From Candidatus Aminicenans sakinawicola JGI OTU-1 (lineage in GTDB: Bacteria; Acidobacteriota; Aminicenantia; Aminicenantales; Aminicenantaceae), in the NCBI GenBank assembly GCA_000493965.1, contig AWNV01000008.1, positions 1 to 64,000 of the forward strand: a stretch of 64,000 bases of DNA. The letters run 5' to 3'. Position 1 is the first letter of the stretch. The number at the start of each line of letters is the position of its first letter. A program made the position numbers and the translations under genes. The notes under the pieces were generated by a model. The model saw only the letters and a program-made list of their open reading frames with translations. It was not told the DNA's origin and searched no databases. Positions 17,144 to 26,807 of this stretch are shown here, one piece after another.

Positions 17144-18052
17144 TCACTTGTACGCTTTTAGTTCTTGCCCCAAAAGTGCAGTGCTATTAATCCATCCTGT
17201 GCCAATTTGTATTTTTCTTTGATCAAAAGCAGTTACTTTATACCAAGGATTAGTTTTCTTCCTGACTATTTCAAGAACCCTGAATCCTCCTCCCTTTGGA
17301 ATCTGCTTCATCTGTTGAATGGCTGCAATGGGATCAGCAGGATTGTGAGAAGGCATGAGGGGTGTTTGTTTTGAAACGGTGTACGCTTGACCAATTTCAA
17401 GTTCCAGTGGGTTCAAACTAGGAAATGGTGACTCCCCTACAGGTGGTGAATCCAACGGGTAGTCTATCTCAATTTCATCCTCTACAACACGAATACCGTT
17501 GGATCTTACCGCTTTACCGCTAAGATTTGTGTTCCTATCTCCAAACCTAGGGTCTGGTTGGTTGATAGGAACTATCATCTGGGCTGTGATCTTATCACTG
17601 ATGGATGCAACATCAAAACCAAGTCCAAGTCTGGACATCTCTTTCTGCTTAGCCCTGAGTGCCGACTTCCATTTTTCGCTGGCAATGGGGATGCTGTGTT
17701 TTGACTTCCATTTTCCGATGATGCTCTTTTCCGAGAAATAGTCCACCAAGTACGCATCGGAGTTACCCTTTTCCCAATAAGTCCGTGATACACTAACCAT
17801 GATAACCGTACTGTCAGGCAGATCGGTATCTATCGAAAGATCAAGGGTGGAACCCGTAACCTTCGTGACTAACTCGAACTTATCACATACAATTTGGGTC
17901 TCAGTTGCGCTAGAAGCTTCCACCGGTTCCTTGGCTTCAACCTTTGCCTTAGCGGTTTCAATAGCCTTCTCCGTATCTTCGGCTTTTTCTCTGGAGCAAC
18001 CTATCAACATAGTCATCGCAAAAGCGACCAGTACGAAAGTATATTTCTTCAT
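17144..18052 (-). CDS. Lipoprotein of unknown function with SH3-like tail
   Basis: The start is ATG 18052, set by GGAGG with 4-base spacing; an upstream in-frame extension lacks support. The product has a lipobox signal (FAMTMLIGCSREK), a charged linker (EKAIETAKAKVEAKEPVEA), a beta-rich central domain containing VIMVSVSRTYWEKG and, near the C-terminus, an SH3-like stretch GGGFRVLEIVRKKTNPWYKV followed by GTGWINSTALLG. It is probably anchored in the outer or inner membrane facing the periplasm. No family was recognised. Base composition is closer to the chromosome than its neighbours. Confidence 0.7.
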   Translation of the reverse strand: MKKYTFVLVAFAMTMLIGCSREKAEDTEKAIETAKAKVEAKEPVEASSATETQIVCDKFELVTKVTGSTLDLSIDTDLPDSTVIMVSVSRTYWEKGNSDAYLVDYFSEKSIIGKWKSKHSIPIASEKWKSALRAKQKEMSRLGLGFDVASISDKITAQMIVPINQPDPRFGDRNTNLSGKAVRSNGIRVVEDEIEIDYPLDSPPVGESPFPSLNPLELEIGQAYTVSKQTPLMPSHNPADPIAAIQQMKQIPKGGGFRVLEIVRKKTNPWYKVTAFDQRKIQIGTGWINSTALLGQELKAYK

Positions 18053-18219
18053 GTTTCCTCCTTTTGCTTGATCCCTAACAATTACTATACTGCATGCCGT
18101 ATTTTGAGAAAAATATAGCTGCAATAGTGTCTAAATACAATGAATCCCTTTAAATATATTCTTAAAATGCAGCATTATTTTATCAATATCCTTGTTATAT
18201 TACAATCCATTGTACTCGT

Positions 18220-18505
18220 CCAAGATCCACCCCCTAATTTTTTTTCACCTCAAATTTAGTGTTTTGGATGAAAGACTTCTAAACTTTTTTAGTTATCTAA
18301 CTCATTGTAGTGGAATTTTGCCTCATATATAACTTTCCCCTTATAAATCGTATGTTTAAAGAAGACTCCTCCTTTTATCTTCTCTTTTCACAGTTAGATT
18401 TTTCTTCTATCTCTCATCTAGCCTAAGGGTACACACGCCAAGTCCTATAATCCTTGCTCGTGCATTATTGAGCAGGTTAAAACTGGGATGCAATTTCCTC
18501 AATTG
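18220..18505 (-). mobile_element. IS1380-family right-end fragment, inverted copy
   Basis: Read on the minus strand this fragment is about 90% like 23875-24161: it shares the transposase C-terminal codons, the AAGGAGGAGTCTTC-type spacer and the terminal inverted repeat (CCAAGATCCACCCCCTAA here). The transposase coding part is frame-broken. The remaining bases 18506-19068 hold structured repeat B and otherwise nothing recognisable. Confidence 0.7.
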
Positions 18506-18615
18506 GATTTTCATGGGGCGGCGGGTTAATGTTTTATGGAGTGATATTTTATAACTGTCATACTGACAGATACGAATTTAAAAATCTGAAAGTCAAATAA
18601 TAATAAAAATTGCTC

Positions 18616-18690
18616 AATTGAGGCGCAAGGATACCAGAAGGGCTTGGCCTCCCGGGGATGATATGACAGCATAGCGTTGATCGCCTCTTT
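18616..18690 (+). repeat. Structured repeat, copy B
   Basis: The unit opens with GAGGCG (18620-18625) and closes with CGCCTC (18682-18687). Its inner part GGCTTGGCCTCCCGGGGATG and following bases align with copy A on the opposite strand. No gene abuts it on either side. Confidence 0.65.
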
Positions 18691-19068
18691 AGATAGAGGA
18701 GATTTGATGCAAAATATTGAGTCTTGATTAACCAAAAAACTGATAATCTGTTATCACAATTAAGACTCATTAACCCCATTCTGTTTCCCAATATGAGATA
18801 ACCTTCTCTTTTGTATGCATTATTATTTTTTAAAAGCATATAAAATAAGCACAGTTAAAACTTAGTATCAATAATATTCATTCTTTTTATCGGATTTATT
18901 ATTGACTGGATGTGTATTTTCCCGGTATTATCATGAATGAATCAGCTCAAAGGGTGAAAATTTGATGAAATTGAGCGGAGATTGTCATCAACAGAAAAAA
19001 GAAATAATTTTGAATAATTATTATAAATTTATATTCTGTATTATGTCGAAATTTTGAGGGAGGATTAA

Positions 19069-19821
19069 ATGACACTTAAGGATTTCAATTGTCCAATATG
19101 TGGTAAATTAACGGATTCTTTTGAACAAAAAAAAAGCGTAACGAAATCACAGAAGATTATATATTCATGTAAATCTACTGAATGTGGATCTAGGCTAATT
19201 CAAGAATATGATAGTAAAAACAAAAAATACTTTAATACAATTTTCTTAGAAGAAACGAAGAGGAAAGAAAACGAAATATGGCAATTATATAGGTATAAAA
19301 GGCTTACTCCTGAACAATGGAACAACATTGCAGAAGGCCATCCAATAGCAGGAGAAGAAAGAAAACAAGAGATTAAAGCTGACAAATGTGAAGTATGTGG
19401 AAAACCGAAAAGTTTGTTGAGAGGACTTGTTGAGCTAGGGGGAAAAGCACGTTGCCCCCAATGTGCGGAAATTTATATTAATGAAGAAATAAGTAAAATA
19501 CCTATCACTACAACACTTAATATAGATGGATACAAGATAATAAAGTACATAGAAATTGAAAGTATAGAGATTGTAATTGGAACTGGGATATTTAGTGAAA
19601 TAGGAGGGGGGGTTTCCGATTTTTTTGGTGCACGTTCTACTGCTTTTGAGAAGAAACTTCAAAAAGCTAAACAGACAGCTTTTAAGGCGCTAAAATACAA
19701 AGCAGTGAAAAAGGGGGGGGATGCAGTTGTTGGAATTGATGTTGACTATACTGAATTCTCTGGTAACAGAATTGGTTTAATAGTCAATGGTACAATTGTC
19801 AAATTAGAACCAGATAGTTAA
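19069..19821 (+). CDS. Zinc-ribbon protein with YbjQ/UPF0145 domain
   Basis: Three Cys pairs in the N-terminal half (CPICGK, CKSTECGS, CEVCGKPKS/CPQCAE) suggest two zinc ribbons. The C-terminal 100 residues are a YbjQ-type heavy-metal-binding-like domain: TTLNIDGYKIIKYIEIES, GTGIFSEIGGGVSDFFG, and GGDAVVGIDVDY with a final strand IGLIVNGTIVKLE. YbjQ domains form pentamers of unknown role. GGGAGG upstream of ATG 19069 supports the start. The fusion with zinc ribbons suggests a metal- or nucleic-acid-linked role, but this is not shown. Confidence 0.75.
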   Translation: MTLKDFNCPICGKLTDSFEQKKSVTKSQKIIYSCKSTECGSRLIQEYDSKNKKYFNTIFLEETKRKENEIWQLYRYKRLTPEQWNNIAEGHPIAGEERKQEIKADKCEVCGKPKSLLRGLVELGGKARCPQCAEIYINEEISKIPITTTLNIDGYKIIKYIEIESIEIVIGTGIFSEIGGGVSDFFGARSTAFEKKLQKAKQTAFKALKYKAVKKGGDAVVGIDVDYTEFSGNRIGLIVNGTIVKLEPDS

Positions 19822-20085
19822 GAAGGTTCCATTATAGTAATGAAGAGAATATATTGAAGAATTTGAAAGTTCTCAAAATAAAAGCAAATATAAAGATTTA
19901 TTAGTAACAATATTAGAAAGAGGATAAACCGTAGAGAAAATTATGACAAAGTCTATATATTAGGAATATTGAAAAGTAATGGGTTTCTACTGCGATTGGA
20001 TTTTTGGGGATACTGTGAATAAAGCAGAAAAAACATATTAATATTACGTTAGTAGATAATTTTAATTAAGATAGAGTAGGTTTGA

Positions 20086-20364
20086 ATGGGAAAAAAATCT
20101 ATTAAGTTAATTCCTTTTTTTGTTATTTTATTACATTACCGGGGGGCTGGCGACTCTGTTCCTTTGTTGGTCAATAGTGAGGGCGGTCATGGGGCCGATC
20201 TGGGCTTTTCTGAGTCTGCTTGTAATCCCTATGCTTCGGTAGTGGCCCCGTGGTTTGCTCTGTTTGAATCAGGCAATTTTTGGCCTCTGTTATTCGTTTA
20301 TGGAGTTTGGATCATCGCAACTGTTCTGATTTGGATAGGCCATGCTTTGCGGGGTATAGATTAG
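20086..20364 (+). CDS. Small membrane hypothetical protein
   Basis: The 92-residue product has hydrophobic segments at about 9-18 and 62-86 (FWPLLFVYGVWIIATVLIWI). No family is recognised. The ribosome-binding site is weak. The middle part is richer in GC than its neighbours, hinting at a patchwork origin. It is followed after 2 bases by a 23-codon reading frame and then by a lipoprotein gene. Confidence 0.45.
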   Translation: MGKKSIKLIPFFVILLHYRGAGDSVPLLVNSEGGHGADLGFSESACNPYASVVAPWFALFESGNFWPLLFVYGVWIIATVLIWIGHALRGID

Positions 20365-20366
20365 CC

Positions 20367-20438
20367 ATGAATAGAGATATCCGGAAGATCCTGGCAGAGC
20401 AGAAGAAAGCCGGAAAACCGGGAGGTGAGAAGGAATGA
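20367..20438 (+). CDS. Possible 23-residue leader peptide
   Basis: An ATG at 20367 opens a short charged peptide (MNRDIRKILAEQKKAGKPGG, then EKE). Its TGA overlaps the start of the next gene (ATGA, 20435-20438), and its 3' codons carry that gene's ribosome-binding site. This looks like translational coupling; whether the peptide itself matters is unknown. Confidence 0.35.
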   Translation: MNRDIRKILAEQKKAGKPGGEKE

Positions 20439-21193
20439 CAGGAATTTTAACAAAAAAAGACTTAAAAAAAATCGATAAAAAAGTAGATAAGTTATGGAGC
20501 CACAAAATAAGTTTTGGACGCTATATGAATTATTTAGTATATGCTTCCATATTATTGGCGGTGCTTTTTCTTTTATCATGTTCTGCTGTTAGGTATTACA
20601 CTTATTATGAAGGTGGTTTTGACCCGTTTTTTGATTTTAAAAATGTTAAAACTATCGGATTTACGCCAATTTACTGGACAAGCCCGGCAAAAAAAATAGG
20701 CTACGATAAATTGTTTGAAAAACAACTTTTTATTTATGCAAAAATAGAATTGGAAAAAAGAGGTTTTAAAGTTTTCTATATAAACCCTGAGTTTCTAGAA
20801 TATGATCCTGTGAAAGAAGGTGTATATGTTAAACCTGATTTTAAAGAAATGCCAGATTTGACACTCACAGTTATTTATTATCAAGGCAAGGGCAATGTAG
20901 TAAAAGTACCTGGTAAAGCAAGTGGTATATTAAATTGGGGTAAATGGGGACTTTATGAGCAGAAACAAGATTATGAAGTGCAAACATGTTTTCAAGTATT
21001 GGTTTATACTTTGTGGAGTGGCTCTCCGGAATATACTAACAAAGCATGGGAAGGAGTTATAAAAAAGGGAAGTCCAATATTAAATCTTCAGGAGCAAGCT
21101 CAAGATATGACATATGATGTTTTTTTGGAAAAATTTGGATGGAAGCGTTGGGGAGTTTGGAAACCGAAGAGGATAAGGAAGAGAATAAGATAA
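20435..21193 (+). CDS. Membrane-anchored hypothetical protein, lipoprotein-like
   Basis: A short cytoplasmic-looking stretch (1-30) is followed by a hydrophobic segment ending in a lipobox-like LFLLSC (about 46). The start could therefore be ATG 20525 instead, but only 20435 has a good ribosome-binding site (GGGAGGTGAGAAGG). The remainder has the strand-helix pattern of small secreted lipoproteins (VKTIGFTPIYWTSPAKKIGY and PDLTLTVIYYQGKG), somewhat like DUF4136, and ends in a very basic tail (KRWGVWKPKRIRKRIR). Function unknown. Confidence 0.6.
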   Translation: MTGILTKKDLKKIDKKVDKLWSHKISFGRYMNYLVYASILLAVLFLLSCSAVRYYTYYEGGFDPFFDFKNVKTIGFTPIYWTSPAKKIGYDKLFEKQLFIYAKIELEKRGFKVFYINPEFLEYDPVKEGVYVKPDFKEMPDLTLTVIYYQGKGNVVKVPGKASGILNWGKWGLYEQKQDYEVQTCFQVLVYTLWSGSPEYTNKAWEGVIKKGSPILNLQEQAQDMTYDVFLEKFGWKRWGVWKPKRIRKRIR

Positions 21194-21389
21194 AAGGCCC
21201 GGAATTATCTATATAATAAATAGCGAGTTAATAACCTTTTCTAGGCGATATTGCACTCGGGTCAGCAATAAGGCGATCTGCGTTGTCTAAGGAGTATTTG
21301 AAAGTATCATAATTGGCATTGTTTGCGTATTTTTAATTTGGTTTAGCGAGAAAAATAGCAAAAATGATAAATAAGAAAGAGAGAGTTAA

Positions 21390-21770
21390 ATGAGTAGAGG
21401 ATTAGGGAAAATACAGAGAAAAATAATTGAGATAGTCAAACAACAATAGGACAGGTCTTATGGCATTGCTATTGTAGATTCAGTTATGGGAATATATCAC
21501 CCAGAAAGATTCTATATGGATACAGGAGACTATTTGGATTGGAGCTATTATCAGGCTGAATACATTGATACTCATGTGGCAGTGAATGGTCTCGAGAAAA
21601 TATGACTGATAAGGACAAAAATAAAGGAAACAGGAAGCTGGGAAAGAATGGATAAAAGAGATAAAAATTGGCAATTTAGAAGTGGTACGCCTTATGTGAA
21701 AATAATAACCACTTCTGCTTCAGAGAAAGGGGATGAAGAGTATCGGGCAAATTTTTGCAATAACTATTAA
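21390..21770 (+). pseudogene. Gene with two in-frame stops
   Basis: A single reading frame from ATG 21390 to TAA 21768-21770 is coding-like throughout but is interrupted by TAG at 21447 and TGA at 21603. The pieces read MSRGLGKIQRKIIEIVKQQ, then DRSYGIAIVDSVMGIYHPER and DYLDWSYYQAEYIDTHVAVN, then KETGSWERMDKRDKNWQFRS through to GDEEYRANFCNNY. The N-terminus looks like a winged-helix start. No frameshift is needed, which is unusual for random decay. Most likely a recently inactivated gene. Bases 21194-21389 hold nothing recognisable. Confidence 0.45.
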
Positions 21771-21838
21771 GGTCAAAAGAATATTTGACTGATATCAATC
21801 CTTAAAATAGCAAGGAGAGCAAACGAAGGAAGGGAAAT

Positions 21839-22464
21839 ATGAAATTAAAAAAAATTTAATTTTTTGTACTTTAATCTTTTCTATCATTTTTATTACAGAA
21901 GCCTCTGCTGAAATAAAAGATGTATTAGAGGATGATGGAACTGATTGGACAACTCGACCTGATTCATGGAAAATAGGTTATATTGGTGGGATTATTACTG
22001 GAGCAAGGGTTGCAAATTATGAAGTTGTAAATAATACATTTTATACCCTTGCGGATTTGTTGGGTAATGAATTGGAAAAAGATTCTCTTGATAGAACTCT
22101 TAATAAAATAACTCTTGCGGGAATCACTATTGGTCAAATTATGGATGGAATGAATGACTTTTACAATGATTTTAGCAATCGTAGAATTAAAATGGCTGAT
22201 GCTATCTATATTGTAAAAATGCAGATTAAAGGAGAAGATCCTGAATTAATTGATACACAAATCAGATACTTAAAAATGCAACCACTAGATAAAAAGATGT
22301 ATTTAGAAAAATATGCTGCATTTATCAAAAAAAAGGGAAACAGTCTTAAATACAAAGAGATAAAAAATGGAGATTTTAGCTTTGAAGATTTACTGAGATC
22401 GGGGGGATTTATAGACACAAGTAATAGTTACCACTTTTTATTTTGCTATGGGGTATATAAATAA
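21839..22464 (+). CDS. Secreted hypothetical protein with poly-A frameshift in the signal peptide
   Basis: ATG 21839, preceded by GAAGGGAAAT, starts MKLKK and then meets TAA in a run of eight A (21847-21854). Slipping back one base in the heptamer A-AAA-AAA restores a frame that reads LIFCTLIFSIIFITEASA, a perfect signal peptide with cleavage site, and stays open to 22464. The mature protein (about 185 residues) has a helical segment IGYIGGIITGARVANYEVVN and a charged middle, and was not recognised. The break may be a mutation, an assembly error, or a slippage-controlled gene. Confidence 0.6.
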
Positions 22465-22501
22465 GCTACAAAAAGATATGTGAATATTTGAGGCGAGGGG
22501 A

Positions 22502-23071
22502 ATGAGTGAAAGAAAGGTAGGAATTAAAGAAGGCCTTAATTATTTAGATGCTTTTGGTAATGAAAATCATCTTAAAAACCATATTGCCTATTTTGAGAAG
22601 AAGTTAGAAAAAGAAATAGAGCCATATAAGAGAATTGAATTTAATATATCATCGCATTGTCATAATTTCTCGGCCTGGATTAGGCTTTATACTGAACTGA
22701 TATGCAATAAATTAGTATGGCGTTTGTATAGAGCAATTGGAGATTGGGAAAAGATAATTGAACTTACATTTGGAGAACTAACAGAATCAATCGAACAAGA
22801 AGTTAAGGGAGTGAAAAACAAGGCAACCGACCATAGGCTCAAAAATATGATAAAGGCATTGAATTATGTAATCGAATTGAGGAATTCAATCCAACATGGT
22901 GGGATGCCCAATCCAATGCCTAGGAAAAGAAGCAAGATAGATAAAATGCTTTTAATAAAAATGGGAGACCCTAGACATTATGAAAGAACTAAAACAATAT
23001 TTTCCTTTGCAAACGAAGTGTTAGAATTGTTACCAAAAACAGTGATAAGATTCTATCCTGAAAGATATTAA
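22502..23071 (+). CDS. HEPN-like hypothetical protein
   Basis: The 189-residue helical protein has an R-x4-H motif in ELRNSIQHGG (about residue 130-139), the signature of HEPN ribonuclease-type domains, and the preceding long helices (HNFSAWIRLYTELICNKLVW) fit that fold. HEPN proteins are common in toxin-antitoxin and anti-phage systems, but this one was not matched to a named family. GAGGCGAGGGG before ATG 22502 supports the start. The metallopeptidase-like gene follows after 101 bases on the same strand. Confidence 0.5.
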   Translation: MSERKVGIKEGLNYLDAFGNENHLKNHIAYFEKKLEKEIEPYKRIEFNISSHCHNFSAWIRLYTELICNKLVWRLYRAIGDWEKIIELTFGELTESIEQEVKGVKNKATDHRLKNMIKALNYVIELRNSIQHGGMPNPMPRKRSKIDKMLLIKMGDPRHYERTKTIFSFANEVLELLPKTVIRFYPERY

Positions 23072-23172
23072 CAGGAAGAAAAAAATAATAACTAACAGAT
23101 TTGAGGCAATGAGAAGCCAGGCAAGGCTGGAGAATAGCCTTTTTGAGATAAACATTTGAGGGGGACAAATAC

Positions 23173-23643
23173 ATGAAAAATGAATACTATAGCTTTGAGG
23201 ATATAAAAACAAAATTCAAGTCTTATAGGAAGTTAAAAGAATCAGCTATTAATGAAGAAGAATATGATATGTTTTGTGATGAGATTCAAGCTCTTCCCAG
23301 AGAAATCGTTGATAAAGTCAAAACTGAAATTCAATTTGTGCTTTTGAGTGCTGCCCCCAAACTAAAGCCAGCCTGTTATATAAACTTAAGTAAAATAGGT
23401 GAAAAAAAGGGAATTATTGTTCTAACGCCTTTCATTTTTGGAGCTCCCTATATAGATTTAGATAAAAAAGTTTTAAAAAAACGTGCCCCAATGGATCCGC
23501 CATGCATTTTGCATGAAGTTGCTCATCATATTCTGAGGCACTTTAAATATGAAGACCAGCAAGATTATAAAGAAAAAGAAAAAGCTGCAGAGGAACAAGC
23601 TAAAAAATGGACTTTACAGTATTGGGATGAAAAACAGGAATAG
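23173..23643 (+). CDS. HExxH metallopeptidase-like protein (ImmA/IrrE-type)
   Basis: The motif ILHEVAHHILRHFKYE (HExxH at about residue 115) with a downstream Glu in EKEKAAEEQAKKW is the zinc-site pattern of ImmA/IrrE-type peptidases, which cleave repressors in mobile elements. The strand-containing stretch GIIVLTPFIFGAPYIDLD precedes it. The stop at 23641-23643 lies exactly where an IS1380 fragment begins, so the native C-terminus may be truncated. Two in-frame ATGs exist; 23173 follows GAGGGGG. Confidence 0.65.
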   Translation: MKNEYYSFEDIKTKFKSYRKLKESAINEEEYDMFCDEIQALPREIVDKVKTEIQFVLLSAAPKLKPACYINLSKIGEKKGIIVLTPFIFGAPYIDLDKKVLKKRAPMDPPCILHEVAHHILRHFKYEDQQDYKEKEKAAEEQAKKWTLQYWDEKQE

Positions 23644-24161
23644 GAAGAGGCGCATGGGGTAATGAAGCATGATCTGGCAGGAGGGAAACTGCCCTCAGGT
23701 TCCTTTGGAGAGAATGCGGCCTGGTGGTGGTGTATGATACTGGCGTTTAATCTGAATGCATTGATGAAGAATCTGGTGCTCCAAGGGGAATGGAAAAAGA
23801 AAAGGATGAAAGTGATCCGGTTCAAGATCATCCATGTACCATCCAAAGTAATAAATCATTCTCGGGAACTGATTATTCAATTGCCAAAAGGGCATCCCAG
23901 TTTTAACCTGCTCAATAATGCACGAGCAAGGATTATAAAACTTGGGTGTGTGCCCGTAGGCTAGATGAGAGATAGAAAAAAACCTAACTGTGAGAAGAGA
24001 AGATAAAAGAAGGAGTCTTCTTTAAACATACGATCTATGAGAAAAAAGTTATACATGAGGCAAAATTCCACTACAGTGAGTTGGATAACTAAAAAAAGTT
24101 AGAAATATCTCATCCGAAACACTAAATTTGAGATGAAAAAAAATTAGGCGGTGGATCTTGG
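23644..24161 (+). mobile_element. IS1380-family right-end fragment
   Basis: The frame running from 23644 to 23964 reads EEAHGVMKHDLAGGKLPSGS and FGENAAWWWCMILAFNLNAL, the conserved C-terminal part of IS1380 transposases. The non-coding tail ends at a terminal inverted repeat whose minus-strand sequence is CCAAGATCCACCGCCTAA, matching the left end at 26811. The N-terminal two thirds are missing. An inverted second copy lies at 18220-18505. Confidence 0.8.
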
Positions 24162-24313
24162 TTTATGTGGATAGCTTGACATTGCTTTTTTGAAGACAAT
24201 GCTTAGAAAGAACTGCAAGACAGGGCTGCGTCATAGTTTAGATAACTTGCTTATATAAATGAAGATAAAAAAGCTCTGGCTTTCTCCCCCCTTTTTATGC
24301 TATAAGATTTCAT

Positions 24314-26033
24314 ATGAGAGAAAATACTCCGTGGGACTGCTTAGAAGTAAGGCCGATACTAGCAGAGGAAGTAAGCTTATGGGGAAAGTATGTAAAAGCA
24401 TACCATTATCTTGGCTACAAAAGTATTCCTGGTAAATCTCTGCGTTACATTGCGACAATCGCAACTCAGTGGGTAGCACTTATCGGGTGGGGTTCACCGG
24501 CATTAAAGTGTAGTGTGCGAGACCGATTTATTGGTTGGGATTATGATAGAAAATTAAAGAGGCTTCAGCTTATCATAAACAATGTAAGATTCTTAATTTT
24601 ACCCTGGATTCATATTTCAAACCTTGCAAGTAAAGTGCTATCACTTAATTTAAAAAGGATCAGTTGTGATTTTCAGAAGGTCTATGGTCATCCTGTATAT
24701 TTAGCAGAGACATTTGTAGATATCTCACGATATAGGGGTACATGTTACAAAGCAGCGAATTGGCGTTATGTTGGTCTAACCAGCGGCTATTCAAAGAGTG
24801 GGAATAAATACTACAGGACGAATCGGCCTAAGGCGGTATATTTGTATCCCATACATCGGAGAGCGAAAGAGCTATTAAGTGCTACTTTTATGCCTTATGA
24901 TTTTAATTTAATAGCGAAGGAGAGGAAGATGATGGATAAGCTGAATCTACCAGTTGAAAGATTAATCGAGGAGATAAAGAGGGTAACAGATCCTCGGAAG
25001 GCGAGGGGGATAAGGCATCCTCTTCATACGGTATTAGGCATAGCGGTTTGTGCGGTGATGTTTGGTGCAAGAAGCTATCGTGGGATAGGCGATTGGGCGG
25101 CGGGGTTATCCAAAGAGAACATAAGGCGATTTGGGAGTAAACGGGGGAAGGCACCGAGTGAACCTACAATCAGGAGAGTTCTGCAACTGATTGATGTAGA
25201 GGAGTTCGATAGGAAAATTGGCATGTGGCTTCAAAGGCTGCAATCACCTGTAGGGAAAGCGATTGCGATGGATGGCAAAACTTTGCGCGGAAGTGGGGAT
25301 GGGCAAGATAGTCCTAAACATCTTCTCTCTGCGGTAGTACATAAGGAGGGAATAGTCATTGCACAAAAGGATGTCTCAGAGAAAACAAATGAAATGACAA
25401 GGGTAAAACCTCTTTTTAAAGGATTGGATATAGAGCGCTCGGTAGTCACAGGCGATGCATTATTTACGCAGAGAGAGATAGGGAGATATATAGTGGAAGA
25501 GAAGAGAGCTGATTATTTGTTTACGGTAAAGGGGAATCAGAGAGAGCTTCTTGAAGATATAAGGGCACTTGAATTAAAAAAAAACGCCAGCGTACAGCAC
25601 GATAGAGAAAGCACACAGAAGGATTGAGAGGCGCACTATTTGGGCAAGTGATGATCTTAAGGGATATGTTTCGTTTCCTTATGCAGAACAATTCTTTTTG
25701 ATTGAGAGGAAAGTTTATTACATGAATGGCAAAGAGTCTGAAGAGACAGCCTATGGGATTACAAGTCTTAGAAAAGAGGAAGCATCTGCGGAGAGATTGT
25801 TAGAGTTGAATCGTGGGCACTGGGAAATAGAGAATAGGGTTCACTATGTAAGAGATGTAACCTTTGATGAGGACAGGTCTCAAATCCGCAAAGGGAATGG
25901 TCCTCATATTATGGCAAGTTTGAGGAATTTAGTCATCAGTGTTTTTCGACTTTTGGGATTCAAATACATACCAGATGCTATAAGATATTTTACGATGCGA
26001 TTGGAAGAAGCATTGCAGGTTCTTGGGATTTAA
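24314..26033 (+). pseudogene. DUF4338-ISAs1 fusion transposase, frame broken in A9 run
   Basis: The first ~200 residues form a DUF4338 domain (LRYIATIATQWVALIGWGSP, YLAETFVDISRYRGTCYKAA), the domain also found in DruA of Druantia. From about residue 205 a typical ISAs1 DDE transposase follows (DPRKARGIRHPLHTVLGIAV, MDGKTLRGSG, VVTGDALFTQ, DYLFTVKGNQ). At nine A (25575-25584) the frame shifts; dropping one A restores it through STIEKAHRRIERRTIWASDD to the final NRGHWEIENRVHYVRDVTFD and the stop at 26033. It is either an inactivating indel or transcriptional slippage. Terminal repeats were not identified with certainty; 24224 and 26063 share CAGGGCTG/GAGGGCTG-like bases but in the same orientation. 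Confidence 0.75.
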
Positions 26034-26309
26034 CTTAACAATAGAGATTGTTTTCAAACACTGAGGGCTGTGGTAGTCTAGAGAATCAATTCCTCGATAA
26101 TATTGCTATCTACATTTTGTCTTTAAAAAGCATAAAAAGTGCCTCTCCACCTGTTCTTTTGTTCGCCTTTGTCTCTATTTTTCGATCTTAACACCAGTTT
26201 GTGCTAAGATGCTTTCTCCTGATATGAGATTAATTCCATATCTGTTCACCTGAATAGCGACTTTGACGGAGTCCTTAACTGCAAGACCGTTTTCTTGATT
26301 TTCTTGTTG

Positions 26310-26762
26310 ATGTTGTTTATGTTTGTCTATTTTGAAGGTTGTAAACTTCCAACTACACCTGATAATCCCGTAAAAACCGAAGTAGTGATTGAATTTATGT
26401 ATCAAAGAGTTCGAGAAATAATAAATCCCAATGATCCAGATCCAAGTTGGCTTTTAGTTTATAATACAGATAATGGAGGCGCGGATGCAGAGAATTTTCG
26501 TTCAGTTGGAGAGAATAAATGGGCATGTGAAGCACTGCTTGAATATAGTGGCTATGAGTATTTTGTTTGTACTCTTGACCTAAAAGTGACTATTGGTTAT
26601 GAACATATTGCTAAGAAAATCTTTGCAAGAATCAAAGGCGACAGTGAATGGATTGAATTGACTTGTATTATAAAGGATAATTTTAAAGGTGCAGAAGGAA
26701 GATGCACAAAGTTCATCCTGAAAAGAAGCGGAATTCAAATTCCTTCTTCGTGCGGAAATTAG
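26310..26762 (+). CDS. Small lipoprotein, paralog of the one at 32955
   Basis: A short signal with a lipobox-like FEGC leads into a ~135-residue domain shared with 32955-33413: both have VGENKW, YxRVxxxINPxxPD and IARIKGDSEWIEL-type stretches (here AKKIFARIKGDSEWIELTC). The start could be ATG 26310 or TTG 26295, and no clear ribosome-binding site is seen, so the 5' end may be damaged. Function unknown; the domain seems restricted to this element within the window. Confidence 0.55.
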   Translation: MLFMFVYFEGCKLPTTPDNPVKTEVVIEFMYQRVREIINPNDPDPSWLLVYNTDNGGADAENFRSVGENKWACEALLEYSGYEYFVCTLDLKVTIGYEHIAKKIFARIKGDSEWIELTCIIKDNFKGAEGRCTKFILKRSGIQIPSSCGN

Positions 26763-26807
26763 TTCGGGAGTAAGATAAAGACAATTCTCGCTCCTTTTTT
26801 TATTATC

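Noticed and set aside
26175..26405. Minus-strand frame with a protein-like tail (DSVKVAIQVNRYGINLISGE)
   Set aside because: It lies antisense to the lipoprotein at 26310, lacks an upstream ribosome-binding site and matches nothing recognised; could be a fragment but not supportable.
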